Shown here in pieces: positions 36,076-44,503 of a stretch of DNA of 64,000 bases (within the stretch, counting starts at the first letter, position 1; every line of letters starts with the position of its first letter). The notes under the pieces were generated by a model. It made no database searches, had not been told where the DNA came from, and saw nothing but the letters and a program-made list of their open reading frames with translations. Origin of the DNA: Vitreimonas flagellata (GTDB lineage: Bacteria > Pseudomonadota > Alphaproteobacteria > Caulobacterales > Aquidulcibacteraceae). The DNA is taken from positions 1,399,001 through 1,463,000 of the forward strand of contig NZ_SBJL01000001.1 of the NCBI RefSeq assembly GCF_004634425.1, read 5' to 3'. A program made the translations under genes and the position numbers.

Positions 36076-36549
36076 GTGCACCTTCTCGCTCAAGCCAAAC
36101 TCGGCCTCGCCGCGGCGCTCTTTTCTCTCGCCGCCTGCGCCAGCGCGCCCGCGCCGGCCTCAAGCGAAATTCGCCAGATCGTCTCGACCACGTCGTTCGG
36201 CATGTGCGTCGGCTATTGCACGACGCGGCTCGAAATCTCGGAAGGCCAAGCCGTGCTGATCCGCGATGGGCGCGGCGGACGTGGCGGCGCCCAACTGCCC
36301 GACCAGCGCTTTACCGCCACACTCACGCCCGCCGAATGGCAAGAACTGCAACGCCTCGCCGCCGCCACCGATCTGAGCGGCCTACCCGCCACAATCGGCT
36401 GCCCCGATTGCGCCGACGGCGGCGCGGAATCACTCAGCATCAACGGCGCAGCGCCCACCACTTTCGACTTCGGCGCCACAATCAACCAAGCTCAGCCATT
36501 ACTCCAACGCGTCCGCGCCCTGCGCGAACGGCTGACGCCGGCGCAGTGA
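36076..36549 (+). CDS. Hypothetical lipoprotein (resembles DUF6438)
   Basis: 157 residues from a GTG start (CGGAGACC upstream); the longer frame to 35935 has no signal peptide at its start. Lipoprotein signal ends LFSLAAC. The mature domain opens TSFGMCVGYCTTRLEISEGQAVLIRDG, which recalls the GxCPxYxxxIxxDG opening of DUF6438 proteins, and contains a second Cys pair GCPDC. Function unknown. It converges with the transporter gene, 3 bases apart. Confidence 0.7.
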   Translation: MHLLAQAKLGLAAALFSLAACASAPAPASSEIRQIVSTTSFGMCVGYCTTRLEISEGQAVLIRDGRGGRGGAQLPDQRFTATLTPAEWQELQRLAAATDLSGLPATIGCPDCADGGAESLSINGAAPTTFDFGATINQAQPLLQRVRALRERLTPAQ

Positions 36550-36552
36550 GGA

Positions 36553-38295
36553 TCACCCCGCGAAACCCAGCTCAATCATCTTGGCCGCCACGAAAATCAC
36601 GAGCACCGCCAAAGGCGCGCCAACGCGCCCATAATCCATGAAGCGATAGCCGCCCGGCCCCATCACTAAGAGATTATTCTGGTGGCCGATCGGCGTCAGA
36701 AAGTCAGACGACGCGCCAATCAGCACCGCGATCAACAGCGCATCCGGCGACACGCCGATCGCCTGCGCCACCGACACCGCGATCTGGCCCATGATGATCG
36801 CGGTGGCGACATTGTTGAGGAAGATCGACAGCAGCATCGTCGCCGCCACCATCGCCACCGCCGCCCAGAATAAGGGCGCGCCATCCAGCAGCTGCGCGAG
36901 CTCTCCAGCAAAAATCAGCGCCGCCCCGGACGACTGAAAGCTCTCGCCAACCGGGATCATAGCGCCGATCAGCACAATGATCGACCAATCCACGGACGAA
37001 TAGATTTCCTTCGGCGGCAGAAAGCCCAGCGCCGCGATCAAGGCCGCCGCCGCGCCAAACGAAAATGCCGTCGGCATGCCGATCGACACCGACGCCACGA
37101 CCGCGGCGGCGTAAATGCCGAGCGCCGTCAGAGCGCGCGGCACATTGATCCGCGCGGTAGCGCGGCGCGCAACCTCAAGCAAACGCGCATAGCGCGCATA
37201 AATCGCGATCTGTTCGGCGGAGCCATGCATCGTCAACTGGTCGCCCGCCTCGATGCGAAGACGTTGCATCGGTTGGCGCACTTCGGCGGCGCGCCGGCCA
37301 CCCGCGATCACGACCACTTCGCCGTTCGTATCCCAGCGCACCGTATCGACCGGGCGCCCAACCAGCGGCGAGCCATTGCCCACCACAACGACAATCGTCG
37401 CCGCGTCCTCGGCCGACGACCGTTGCGCATGGAGCGAAAGGTTCAGCTTCTTGGCGGCCTCCCAAGGATCAACCGTGCCGCCAAGCAAGAGCCGATCGCG
37501 CGCCTGCAGCGGCCGTGCGGTGGTTAAATCCAGAACACGGCTCCCGCGCAGCACCGCGAGCGCCGCCACCTTTGCGCTCTTCAGCGCCTCGATCAGCGCG
37601 GCCTCCGCTACTTCGTTCATCTCCTCCTGCGAAATCGGACCGAGTTCGAAGACAGCATAGGCGTCCTTTGGCGCGGCCTCGCCGGAATCGCGGCGCGGCG
37701 CGAGCCGCCAGCCGATCAAGCAAATATACGCCACGCCCGCGATGGCGACCGCCCCGGCTACAGGCGTCATCTGAAAAAATGCGAACGGCGCGCCCAATTG
37801 ATCCTCGCGCACCGACGACAAGATCAAATTCGCCGGCGTACCGATCAGCGTCGTCATGCCGCCCAGAATGGTGGCGAACGCCATCGGCATGAGTCCCGCA
37901 CTTGGCGGCAGATTGTGCGCGCGGCACACACCGACCACCGCCGGCATGGTGATCGCGAGCGCAGCTATATTGTTCATGAACGCCGAGAGCGCAGCGCCGA
38001 TGATTAAAATTCCGCCCAGTTGCAACGGAAACGGCGCCTTCAGAGCGGCAAGCCTATCCGTCACCGCGTCGGCAACGCCGGAGAGCTCAATCGCCCGGCC
38101 GATGATCAGCACCGCGACGATCACCACCACCGACTGATCAGCGAAGCCGGAGAACGCATCCGCCGGCGCCACCAGGCCAAGCAACAGACACGACGCCAGC
38201 GCCAAAAGCGCCACAAGATCATGCCGCACACGCCCCGAAGCAAACAGCGCCAACGTCACGCCCAGAACGAGCGTGCTGAGTATGGCGGGGCTCAT
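36553..38295 (-). CDS. SLC13/DASS-family transporter with regulatory TrkA-C domains
   Basis: 580 residues from the ATG giving MSPAILSTLVLGVTLALF; the longer frame runs into murC. Roughly eleven to twelve membrane helices arranged as two halves, with the substrate/sodium-site motifs SAFMNNIAALAI (first half) and FLNNVATAII (second half), and GTPANLILSS and TPIGHQNN, as in divalent anion/Na+ symporters. A cytoplasmic insert (about 210-390) holds two RCK_C/TrkA-C-like domains (VLRGSRVLDL, VVVGNGSPLVGRPVDTV). The substrate is probably dicarboxylate, sulfate or another anion. It follows murC by 13 bases on the same strand and could be its cotranscript. Confidence 0.88.
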   Translation of the reverse strand: MSPAILSTLVLGVTLALFASGRVRHDLVALLALASCLLLGLVAPADAFSGFADQSVVVIVAVLIIGRAIELSGVADAVTDRLAALKAPFPLQLGGILIIGAALSAFMNNIAALAITMPAVVGVCRAHNLPPSAGLMPMAFATILGGMTTLIGTPANLILSSVREDQLGAPFAFFQMTPVAGAVAIAGVAYICLIGWRLAPRRDSGEAAPKDAYAVFELGPISQEEMNEVAEAALIEALKSAKVAALAVLRGSRVLDLTTARPLQARDRLLLGGTVDPWEAAKKLNLSLHAQRSSAEDAATIVVVVGNGSPLVGRPVDTVRWDTNGEVVVIAGGRRAAEVRQPMQRLRIEAGDQLTMHGSAEQIAIYARYARLLEVARRATARINVPRALTALGIYAAAVVASVSIGMPTAFSFGAAAALIAALGFLPPKEIYSSVDWSIIVLIGAMIPVGESFQSSGAALIFAGELAQLLDGAPLFWAAVAMVAATMLLSIFLNNVATAIIMGQIAVSVAQAIGVSPDALLIAVLIGASSDFLTPIGHQNNLLVMGPGGYRFMDYGRVGAPLAVLVIFVAAKMIELGFAG

Positions 38296-38308
38296 CCGCG
38301 TGGGCCTA

Positions 38309-39724
38309 TCACGCCGCCGCCGCACCCAGCTTCGCCGGCAACGCATTCGCGTACGCCGTGATATCGCCCGCACCCAAGCACACAACGATATCGCCCGGCT
38401 TCGCTTCCGCGCGCACGAATTCCGGAAGGTTATCCAAATTCGCGATGCGGCGCGCGTCGCGGTGGCCGTGGCTCTTCAAGCTGATCGCCAGCGCATCTGC
38501 GTTCACATCATCAATCGGCTGCTCGCCCGCCGCATACACATCGGCGACGCACACGATGTCCGCGTCGTTGAAGCAGGTCGAGAATTCATTGAACAGATCG
38601 CGCAGGCGCGTGTAGCGGTGCGGCTGCACGATGGCGAGCACGCGGCCCTCCGTCATCTCGCGCGCAGCAGAGAGCACCGCCGCGATCTCGACCGGGTGAT
38701 GCCCGTAATCATCGACAATACGCACTTCGTTCCAATAGCCCGTCGTGGTGAAGCGCCGTTTCACGCCGGCGAATTTCTTCAAGCCATTGCGAATGCCGCT
38801 ATCGGTCACGCCCAGTTCGCGCGCCACCGCGATCGCGGCCACCGCGTTCTGCACATTGTGCCGTCCGGCCACCGGCAGGAAGAGATCGTGCAGCGTCACC
38901 CCCGGCCCTTCGCCCTTCTTGCGCGCCACCACGTCGAACGTCGATCCATCGCGCGACGGGCGCACATTCATCGCGCACACATCGGCCTGCGGATTGAAGC
39001 CATACGAAATCACGCGCCGGTCACGCACCTTCGCCGCCAACGCCTGCACCTGCGGGTGATCGAGGCACATCACGGCAAAGCCGTAGAACGGAATATTTTC
39101 CACGAACGTCTGGTACGCCGCGTTCATCGCGTCGGCCGAGCCGTAATGATCCAGATGCTCGGGATCCATATTGGTGACGACCACCGCCGTTGCGCGCAGA
39201 CGCGTGAAGGTGCCGTCGCTTTCGTCGGCCTCCACCACCATCCACTCGCCTTCGCCCATGCGCGAATTGGCGCCGTAGGCATTGATAATGCCGCCATTGA
39301 TGACGGTGGGGTCTTTGTCACCGGCGTCGAGCAATGCGGCGATCATCGACGTCGTCGTCGTCTTGCCGTGCGTGCCGCCGATCGCGACCGTCCACTTCAA
39401 ACGCATGATCTCGGCCAGCATCTCGGCGCGGCGCACGATCGGCACGCCACGCGCGCGCGCAGCGTCAACTTCCGGATTGCCCGTCTTGATCGCTGAGGAA
39501 ATCACCACAACGCCAGCCTGCGCCGTGTTCTCGGCCTTGTGGCCGATCGAAATTTGAATGCCCTGGGCGCGCAGCCGCTCGATATTGGCGCCGTCCTTGG
39601 CGTCAGATCCCGTCACCTCGTAACCGAGGTTCTTCATCACGGCGGCAATGCCCGACATGCCAATGCCGCCGATGCCGACGAAATGAACGGGCCCAGTGTC
39701 AAACGGAATGGCGCGACGCAGCAT
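38309..39724 (-). CDS. murC: UDP-N-acetylmuramate--L-alanine ligase
   Basis: 471 residues. MurC adds L-Ala to UDP-MurNAc using ATP. N-terminal Rossmann motif [18 protein letters not shown] loop [14 protein letters not shown]; further Mur ligase landmarks [24 protein letters not shown] and [14 protein letters not shown] with the conserved histidines and Asp. It is separated from murG by about 2.5 kb of ECF sigma and other genes, unlike the usual murG-murC adjacency. Confidence 0.97.
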   Translation of the reverse strand: MLRRAIPFDTGPVHFVGIGGIGMSGIAAVMKNLGYEVTGSDAKDGANIERLRAQGIQISIGHKAENTAQAGVVVISSAIKTGNPEVDAARARGVPIVRRAEMLAEIMRLKWTVAIGGTHGKTTTTSMIAALLDAGDKDPTVINGGIINAYGANSRMGEGEWMVVEADESDGTFTRLRATAVVVTNMDPEHLDHYGSADAMNAAYQTFVENIPFYGFAVMCLDHPQVQALAAKVRDRRVISYGFNPQADVCAMNVRPSRDGSTFDVVARKKGEGPGVTLHDLFLPVAGRHNVQNAVAAIAVARELGVTDSGIRNGLKKFAGVKRRFTTTGYWNEVRIVDDYGHHPVEIAAVLSAAREMTEGRVLAIVQPHRYTRLRDLFNEFSTCFNDADIVCVADVYAAGEQPIDDVNADALAISLKSHGHRDARRIANLDNLPEFVRAEAKPGDIVVCLGAGDITAYANALPAKLGAAAA

Positions 39725-39786
39725 GAAATCCCCAAGCGGTATGAACCGGCATTATAGGGAGCCATCGCGGCGGCAGATAGGCGCCT

Positions 39787-40113
39787 TTAGGCGCCGGCGA
39801 ACACCGTCCGCGCCCGCGCCAGAGCCGCTTTCGGCCCTTGGATCACCACCAGCGCAAACACCGCCGATACAGCCAGCGCGCCCGCCGTGCTCAGCACCGG
39901 CATCCAAGCGCCCGCGCTCACGCTCGCGAACTGCACCAAAGCCGCCAACAGGCCCACAGCGGTAAACGCCGCCACCTGCATAATTCCGCGCGTCCAAGCT
40001 TCACGCTTCGCCGCACGTTCGCTTACGCGCGCCAGCACATCGAACCGGAACCCCGGATCGGGCGTCTTCGGCGCTTCACCAAGGAGCGCGGCAAGGGAGA
40101 GATCGTCACTCAT
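39787..40113 (-). CDS. Small membrane protein downstream of ECF sigma factor (possible anti-sigma)
   Basis: 108 residues. The N-terminal 45 residues are soluble and charged (LAALLGEAPKTPDPGFRFDVLARVSERAAKREAW), followed by two hydrophobic helices. The start overlaps the ECF sigma stop by 4 bases. A coupled membrane protein after an ECF gene is often its anti-sigma factor, but no zinc-binding HxxxCxxC motif is seen, so the assignment is by context only. Confidence 0.7.
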   Translation of the reverse strand: MSDDLSLAALLGEAPKTPDPGFRFDVLARVSERAAKREAWTRGIMQVAAFTAVGLLAALVQFASVSAGAWMPVLSTAGALAVSAVFALVVIQGPKAALARARTVFAGA

Positions 40114-40655
40114 GAGTTCGTCTCCGGCGCGAGGCCGAGCGCAGCCTGCAGCCGCGCCCGTCCACGTACAATATGGGATTTCACCGTCCCCAATGGAAGC
40201 TTCAACACCTCAGCGGCTTCCGCATGCGTAAAATCTTGGCCTAAGCACATCGCCAGCACCGCGCGCTGATCGGGCGGCAGCTCGTCCATCGCCCGACGCA
40301 GCGCTAGGCGCTCCGGTGTGTTTTGCGGCGCGTCCGTGTGACTATCCTCAAGCTCCGAATACGCGGTGTCGCGCGCCAAGCGGCGATTGTCGGCGCGGCG
40401 GCCGCGACGCCAATATTGGAACGCTACGCCGCAGATGAAGCTGCGCAAGCTGGAGCGTCCGTCATAACGGTTCAGCACTTCCCAGGTGCGCGCGAACGCG
40501 TCTTGCGCGATGTCGTCGGCATCGGCGTACGAGCCAACGAGCCTGCGCAGGAAAGCGCGTACCGCCGGCTGATGCGCGTCGACCAATCTGCCGAACGCAC
40601 GCATGTCGCCGCGACGCGCGAGCCCTAGGAGGCGCGCTTCTTCGGCCGGGTCCAT
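40110..40655 (-). CDS. ECF-type RNA polymerase sigma factor
   Basis: 181 residues with region 2 (FGRLVDAHQPAVRAFLRRLVGSYADADDIAQDAFARTW) and region 4 (LPPDQRAVLAMCLGQDFTHAEAAEVLKLPLGTVKSHIVRGRARL) and no region 3, as in extracytoplasmic-function sigma factors. It should direct RNA polymerase to a small set of promoters in response to an envelope or stress signal. It is followed by a coupled membrane protein and preceded by two small membrane proteins sharing YWWLMFP. Target promoters were not identified. Confidence 0.93.
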   Translation of the reverse strand: MDPAEEARLLGLARRGDMRAFGRLVDAHQPAVRAFLRRLVGSYADADDIAQDAFARTWEVLNRYDGRSSLRSFICGVAFQYWRRGRRADNRRLARDTAYSELEDSHTDAPQNTPERLALRRAMDELPPDQRAVLAMCLGQDFTHAEAAEVLKLPLGTVKSHIVRGRARLQAALGLAPETNS

Positions 40656-40662
40656 ATGCGGA

Positions 40663-41070
40663 TCACTTGCGGCCGAAGAGCAGGATGAGCAGCGAGCCGA
40701 GCGCGAGCACGCCCATCGTTACCGCGACGATCAGGAACGCAAAGGCGTAGTCTTCAGCCTGCACGTACCAATAGCCGACGCCAAACCCCGCCGCGAGCGC
40801 CGTGAATGTTACAGCGCTCCACGCCGTCGAGTTCTTGCCCGAACCCGTCTTGCGCACACCGTCGATCTCGTATTCGTCCTCTTCCTCGCGCATGGCGAGC
40901 TTGAGGAGCTCCGGCGGCGGCTCTTTGCCTTGGTCGATGTAGGACTTCACCAGATCCAGCGCAGTCCGTGTGCGCTTGGCGCTTTGGTTCGCGCCCTGAA
41001 ACGCCATAGCCATCCCGAAGATTGGGAACATCAGCCACCAATACGAAGCGAAGAATTCAGCGAACGTCAC
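40663..41070 (-). CDS. Small membrane protein with YWWLMFP motif, copy 1
   Basis: 135 residues from a GTG start (VTFAEFFASYWWLMFPIFG), chosen because the longer frame overlaps the upstream gene heavily. One N-terminal helix (about 4-24), a soluble middle with charged DYEIDG, and two C-terminal helices (TFTALAAGFGVGYWYVQ, AFLIVAVTMGVLALGSLLILLF). The start overlaps the stop of the 50-residue paralog-like gene by 14 bases and the end precedes the ECF gene by 7 bases, so all belong to one operon. A role in the sigma factor's signal is inferred from context. Confidence 0.7.
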   Translation of the reverse strand: MTFAEFFASYWWLMFPIFGMAMAFQGANQSAKRTRTALDLVKSYIDQGKEPPPELLKLAMREEEDEYEIDGVRKTGSGKNSTAWSAVTFTALAAGFGVGYWYVQAEDYAFAFLIVAVTMGVLALGSLLILLFGRK

Positions 41071-41209
41071 GATCAGCCCCCAATTGCGCGTTGGTCGCGC
41101 GGATCGTGCGCGACGCATTCGGCTCACCCTTGATCGCGTTAATCAGCGCGAGCGCGAACCAAGCCATCGGAAACATCAGCCACCAATAATCTCGGAACAA
41201 GTCTTCCAT
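41057..41209 (-). CDS. Very small membrane protein with YWWLMFP motif, copy 2
   Basis: 50 residues from the ATG giving MEDLFRDYWWLMFPMAWFALALINA. Its first helix (DYWWLMFPMAWF) repeats the motif found at the start of the next gene (SYWWLMFPIFGM), so a tandem duplication followed by divergence is likely. A short charged tail ends at NAQLGADRDVR. It is the first gene of the ECF operon and is divergent from the lipoprotein at 41366. Confidence 0.6.
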   Translation of the reverse strand: MEDLFRDYWWLMFPMAWFALALINAIKGEPNASRTIRATNAQLGADRDVR

Positions 41210-41365
41210 GATCCAGCCCTCCGGGCCCGACGCGGCCCTTCTGGAGCCTGTCCGCCGCTGAGCGCCCGCCCGGATGCAGACACAACAGAAATCGGCATGC
41301 AACCTTGCATTGTATTTTGTTAACCCGGCAATGCGAAAAGGAGCGTGGATCGAAAGGACTTCACG

Positions 41366-42271
41366 ATGCGCTCCCTGAAGCTGCTGGCCGGCGCCTCGGC
41401 CCTGTGCGTCGCCGCCTGCGCCTCAACGGAAGACGTCCGCGCGCTGCGCCGCCCGGTTCTGCCGCCGACGTATGTCGCCACCGCCGATCGCGGCACCCCG
41501 CTGCATGAGAACGTGGCCGTGTACGAGATCATCGGCGCGCCGGAATTCGTGCTGTTCGACGGCGGCGACGTCATCACCACGCGCCCCACCCGCGCCGACG
41601 TCGCCTCCATGCTCAATTCCTGGCTCGATGACGCCGACATGCGCGCCGACAATCTGCGCGAGGCGGATTATTTGCTGAGCGTCACTTTCGTCGATCTGCA
41701 CGGGCCCAATATGATCCCGTTCACCGACAAGAACGCCGACGCCAGCGTGCATTACGTGCTCGAGCGGCGCATGTGCCGCCAATTGCGCCAATCCAATTGC
41801 GTCGCGTTCGAGGGCACGTACGACGCGCGCCTCCAAGCTCGCATGCCAGGCGTGACGCCCGAAATGGTGCGTACTGCGATCGACGCCGGCGTCGTCGGCG
41901 CAGCGATTGCGGGCGATGCGGCTGACACGGATTACGTCGCCGCACGTTGGGAGGGCGCGGCCTACGGCGCAGCACTCGGCTTTCTCGCCGCCGCCCCCAC
42001 TGGCCGCCCCGTCGAGCATTGGGACAACGCCGACGCCCCCGGCGCCTTCGACGGCACGATGCGCCGCCAACAAGCCGTCACCGGCATGATGCGTCAGAAC
42101 TTCAATCGCTTCCTGTTCGCGTTGGAAGCCGCTGACCTCATCACCATCCGCGAAGCGGTGACGTGCGAGGATTTGAACTCAGAGAATATCGGCGTCGGCA
42201 TCATCACGGCGACCGCCACGCAAGTCGCCTACGATTGCCCCATCGGCCACACGCGGCCCGTCACGGACTAG
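41366..42271 (+). CDS. Hypothetical lipoprotein
   Basis: 301 residues from the ATG giving MRSLKLLAGASALCVAAC (lipobox VAAC), preceded by GAAAGGA. The mature protein is soluble, with no membrane helix, and contains TYVATADRGTPLHENVAVYEI, RPTRADVASMLNSWLDDADMRADNL and a C-terminal region with four further cysteines, the last two in TCED and DCPIG. The family is not recognised. It lies between murG and the ECF operon, converging on murG with a 4-base overlap. Confidence 0.75.
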   Translation: MRSLKLLAGASALCVAACASTEDVRALRRPVLPPTYVATADRGTPLHENVAVYEIIGAPEFVLFDGGDVITTRPTRADVASMLNSWLDDADMRADNLREADYLLSVTFVDLHGPNMIPFTDKNADASVHYVLERRMCRQLRQSNCVAFEGTYDARLQARMPGVTPEMVRTAIDAGVVGAAIAGDAADTDYVAARWEGAAYGAALGFLAAAPTGRPVEHWDNADAPGAFDGTMRRQQAVTGMMRQNFNRFLFALEAADLITIREAVTCEDLNSENIGVGIITATATQVAYDCPIGHTRPVTD

Positions 42272-43359
42272 GCCGCAACGCCTTCCGCCAAATCCGCCAG
42301 CGTCTTCGCCGCCTCAGGCTTCGCCGACGCCCGCGCCGCAGCCGCGCGCACCGCCAGCCCATGCGGATCAGCCAAACGCCGCTCCAGGCACGCCGCGAGC
42401 GCAGCCGGCGTGAATTCCTGCTCGGTAAAGAGATCGGCCGCGCCGACAGCCGTCAGCCCCTCCGCGTTCGCCGTCTGGTGATCGTCCGCCGCCGCCGCGA
42501 ACGGCACAAGGATCGCAGGCCGCCCCGCCACCTGCAGCTCCGTCACCGACGATGCGCCCGCGCGCGCAATCACCAAATGTGTCGCCCCCAAGCGTTGTCC
42601 CATGTCGGTGAAGAAGGGCGCGACCTCGGCGTTGATCTTGGCCTTCTGGTACACCTTCTTCGCGTCCGCCATTTGCTCATCGCGTACCTGATGCACGACA
42701 TCGAGACGCGCCTTCAGCGCATCCGGCAACAACGCAAACGCCGCCGGGATCACGTCGCCGAACACGCGCGCGCCTTGGCTGCCGCCGATGATCAGAATGT
42801 TGATCCGGCCCCCTGCGGGAATTTCCGGATACGGCCGCTCGCGCACCGCCAAGATCGGCAAGCGCACCGGATTGCCGACAACACGTTTGCGATCCGCCGC
42901 CTTCTCCGGCAGCCGATCCAAGCGCTCGAACCCACACGCAACGATCTTCGCGCTCGTCGCCATTGAACGGTTCACGCGGCCCAGGACCGAGTTTTGTTCG
43001 TGGATCAGGATCGGCGATTTGTGTGCGCGCGCCGCCATCAAAGCCGGGAACGACGGATAGCCGCCAAAGCCGGCCACCAAGGCGGGCTTGTATTCGTTGA
43101 AGCGCGCCTTCGCGGCGTTGATGCCGCGCATGATCTTGAACGCCGCCGGGATCGCCGTGATCGGGTTTGCGCTCAGCGACGCCGCCGGCACGTCTTCAAT
43201 GCGTTCCGCCGGAAAGCCTTCCGCGTACCGGCGCCCACGTGCGTCCGTCATCAGCACGACGCGCCAGCCGCGACGGAACATTTCCTCCGCGAACGCCGCA
43301 GCGGGGAACAAATGCCCGCCCGTGCCGCCGGCGGCGATGACAACGAGTTTCTTGCTCAT
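42268..43359 (-). CDS. murG: Undecaprenyl-PP-MurNAc-pentapeptide-UDPGlcNAc GlcNAc transferase
   Basis: 363 residues from the ATG giving MSKKLVVIAAGGTGGHLFPAAA. MurG converts lipid I to lipid II at the inner membrane. The three G-loops of the GT28 family are visible: GGTGGHLFPA, GFGGYPSFPALMAA and IIGGSQGARVFGD. The UDP-GlcNAc-binding region with RAGASSVTELQVAGRPAILVPFAAAADDHQTANA is typical. ftsW precedes it by 4 bases and the next dcw gene, murC, is displaced by about 2.5 kb. Confidence 0.96.
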   Translation of the reverse strand: MSKKLVVIAAGGTGGHLFPAAAFAEEMFRRGWRVVLMTDARGRRYAEGFPAERIEDVPAASLSANPITAIPAAFKIMRGINAAKARFNEYKPALVAGFGGYPSFPALMAARAHKSPILIHEQNSVLGRVNRSMATSAKIVACGFERLDRLPEKAADRKRVVGNPVRLPILAVRERPYPEIPAGGRINILIIGGSQGARVFGDVIPAAFALLPDALKARLDVVHQVRDEQMADAKKVYQKAKINAEVAPFFTDMGQRLGATHLVIARAGASSVTELQVAGRPAILVPFAAAADDHQTANAEGLTAVGAADLFTEQEFTPAALAACLERRLADPHGLAVRAAAARASAKPEAAKTLADLAEGVAA

Positions 43360-43363
43360 GGGT

Positions 43364-44503
43364 TCAATAATTTCTGCGTAGCGGCGTGAGATATGCGCCC
43401 GGTCGATCGCGGAGAAGCGAAAGGCAGAACCCAAACGCCAGCGCGGAGCCGATCATCGAGGAGCCGCCGAACGAAATGAACGGCAGGGTCATGCCCTTGG
43501 CCGGCAGCAATGACAAGTTCACCCCGATATGGATCGCGGCCTGCGCGACCAGCAGCGTGACGAGCCCCGCAGCCGCAAGTTGTTCGAACCCATCGTTCAA
43601 GCGGCTCGCACGCGAAAGCCCGCGAAATGCGAGCACGAAGAAAACCGCAATCAATCCAAGCGATGCAATCAGCCCGAACTCTTCCGCCGCCACCGCGAAT
43701 ACAAAATCTGCGTGCGCGTCCGGCAGGGAACGCTTGATCACGCCCTCGCCCGGCCCGCGACCGAATACCCCGCCCGCCGCGATCGCATCGAGCGCGCGAT
43801 TGACCTGATACGCAGCGTCGCCTTCTGGGTTGAGCCACGTGTCCACGCGTTCCCGCGCGTGCGGATAAAACGAATAGATCGCCCAGGCGCCGAGCGCCGC
43901 CAGCGCGCCGCCGCCAAGCAAATAGCGCAACGCAATCCCCGACAGCATCAGCATCGGCGCCAAGCAGATCAACAAGAGCGCCGTCTGCCCCACGTCCGGC
44001 TGCGCCAGCAATGCAGCGGCCGCGAGCGCCATCAGCCCGAGCGACACAAGCCGTCCAGGGAACTTCGGTTGCTTCATGCTTTCGCTGAGCATCCATGCCC
44101 ACACTACGATCAAGGCAGGCTTCAAGATTTCCGATGGCTGAAAAGAAAATAAGCCGAAATCAAACCAACGCTGCGCGCCTTTGATCTCCGTGCCGAACAA
44201 CGCTGCGAGCGCCGCAAGCGGCAGACACAGCGCCAGAAGAATTGTTCCCGCGCGCCGCACCTGTTTGGGTTCCAACGCGGCGGCACTCATCATCACCAGC
44301 AAGCCAAGCGCCGCATAGGCCGCCTGTCGCGCAGCGAAATAGAACGCTTCTTCGATGCGAATGCGCGCCGTCGCCGCCGGGCTCGCCGCCATCGAAAACA
44401 GGATGCCAGCCGCGAACAACACGAGCGCTATCACGATCAGCGTGCGATCATAGGTGCGCACGCGCTCCATCGCCATGCCGAAGCGATCGGCGATCGCGCT
44501 CAA
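43364..44503 (-). CDS. ftsW: Lipid II polymerase / flippase-type protein FtsW
   Basis: 379 residues if it starts at a TTG that overlaps the murD stop codon as TTGA; the next candidates are ATGs at 44476 and 44470, giving 370 or 368 residues. About ten membrane helices of the SEDS family; signature stretches are GAQRWFDFGLFSFQPSEILKPALIV and the large periplasmic region ending VFGRGPGEGVIKRSLPDAHADFVFAVAAEEFG. The conserved Asp in SLPDAHADF matches the SEDS catalytic aspartate. It polymerises lipid II with FtsI during septation. Last but one in the rsmH-to-murG run. Confidence 0.95.
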   Translation of the reverse strand: MSAIADRFGMAMERVRTYDRTLIVIALVLFAAGILFSMAASPAATARIRIEEAFYFAARQAAYAALGLLVMMSAAALEPKQVRRAGTILLALCLPLAALAALFGTEIKGAQRWFDFGLFSFQPSEILKPALIVVWAWMLSESMKQPKFPGRLVSLGLMALAAAALLAQPDVGQTALLLICLAPMLMLSGIALRYLLGGGALAALGAWAIYSFYPHARERVDTWLNPEGDAAYQVNRALDAIAAGGVFGRGPGEGVIKRSLPDAHADFVFAVAAEEFGLIASLGLIAVFFVLAFRGLSRASRLNDGFEQLAAAGLVTLLVAQAAIHIGVNLSLLPAKGMTLPFISFGGSSMIGSALAFGFCLSLLRDRPGAYLTPLRRNY

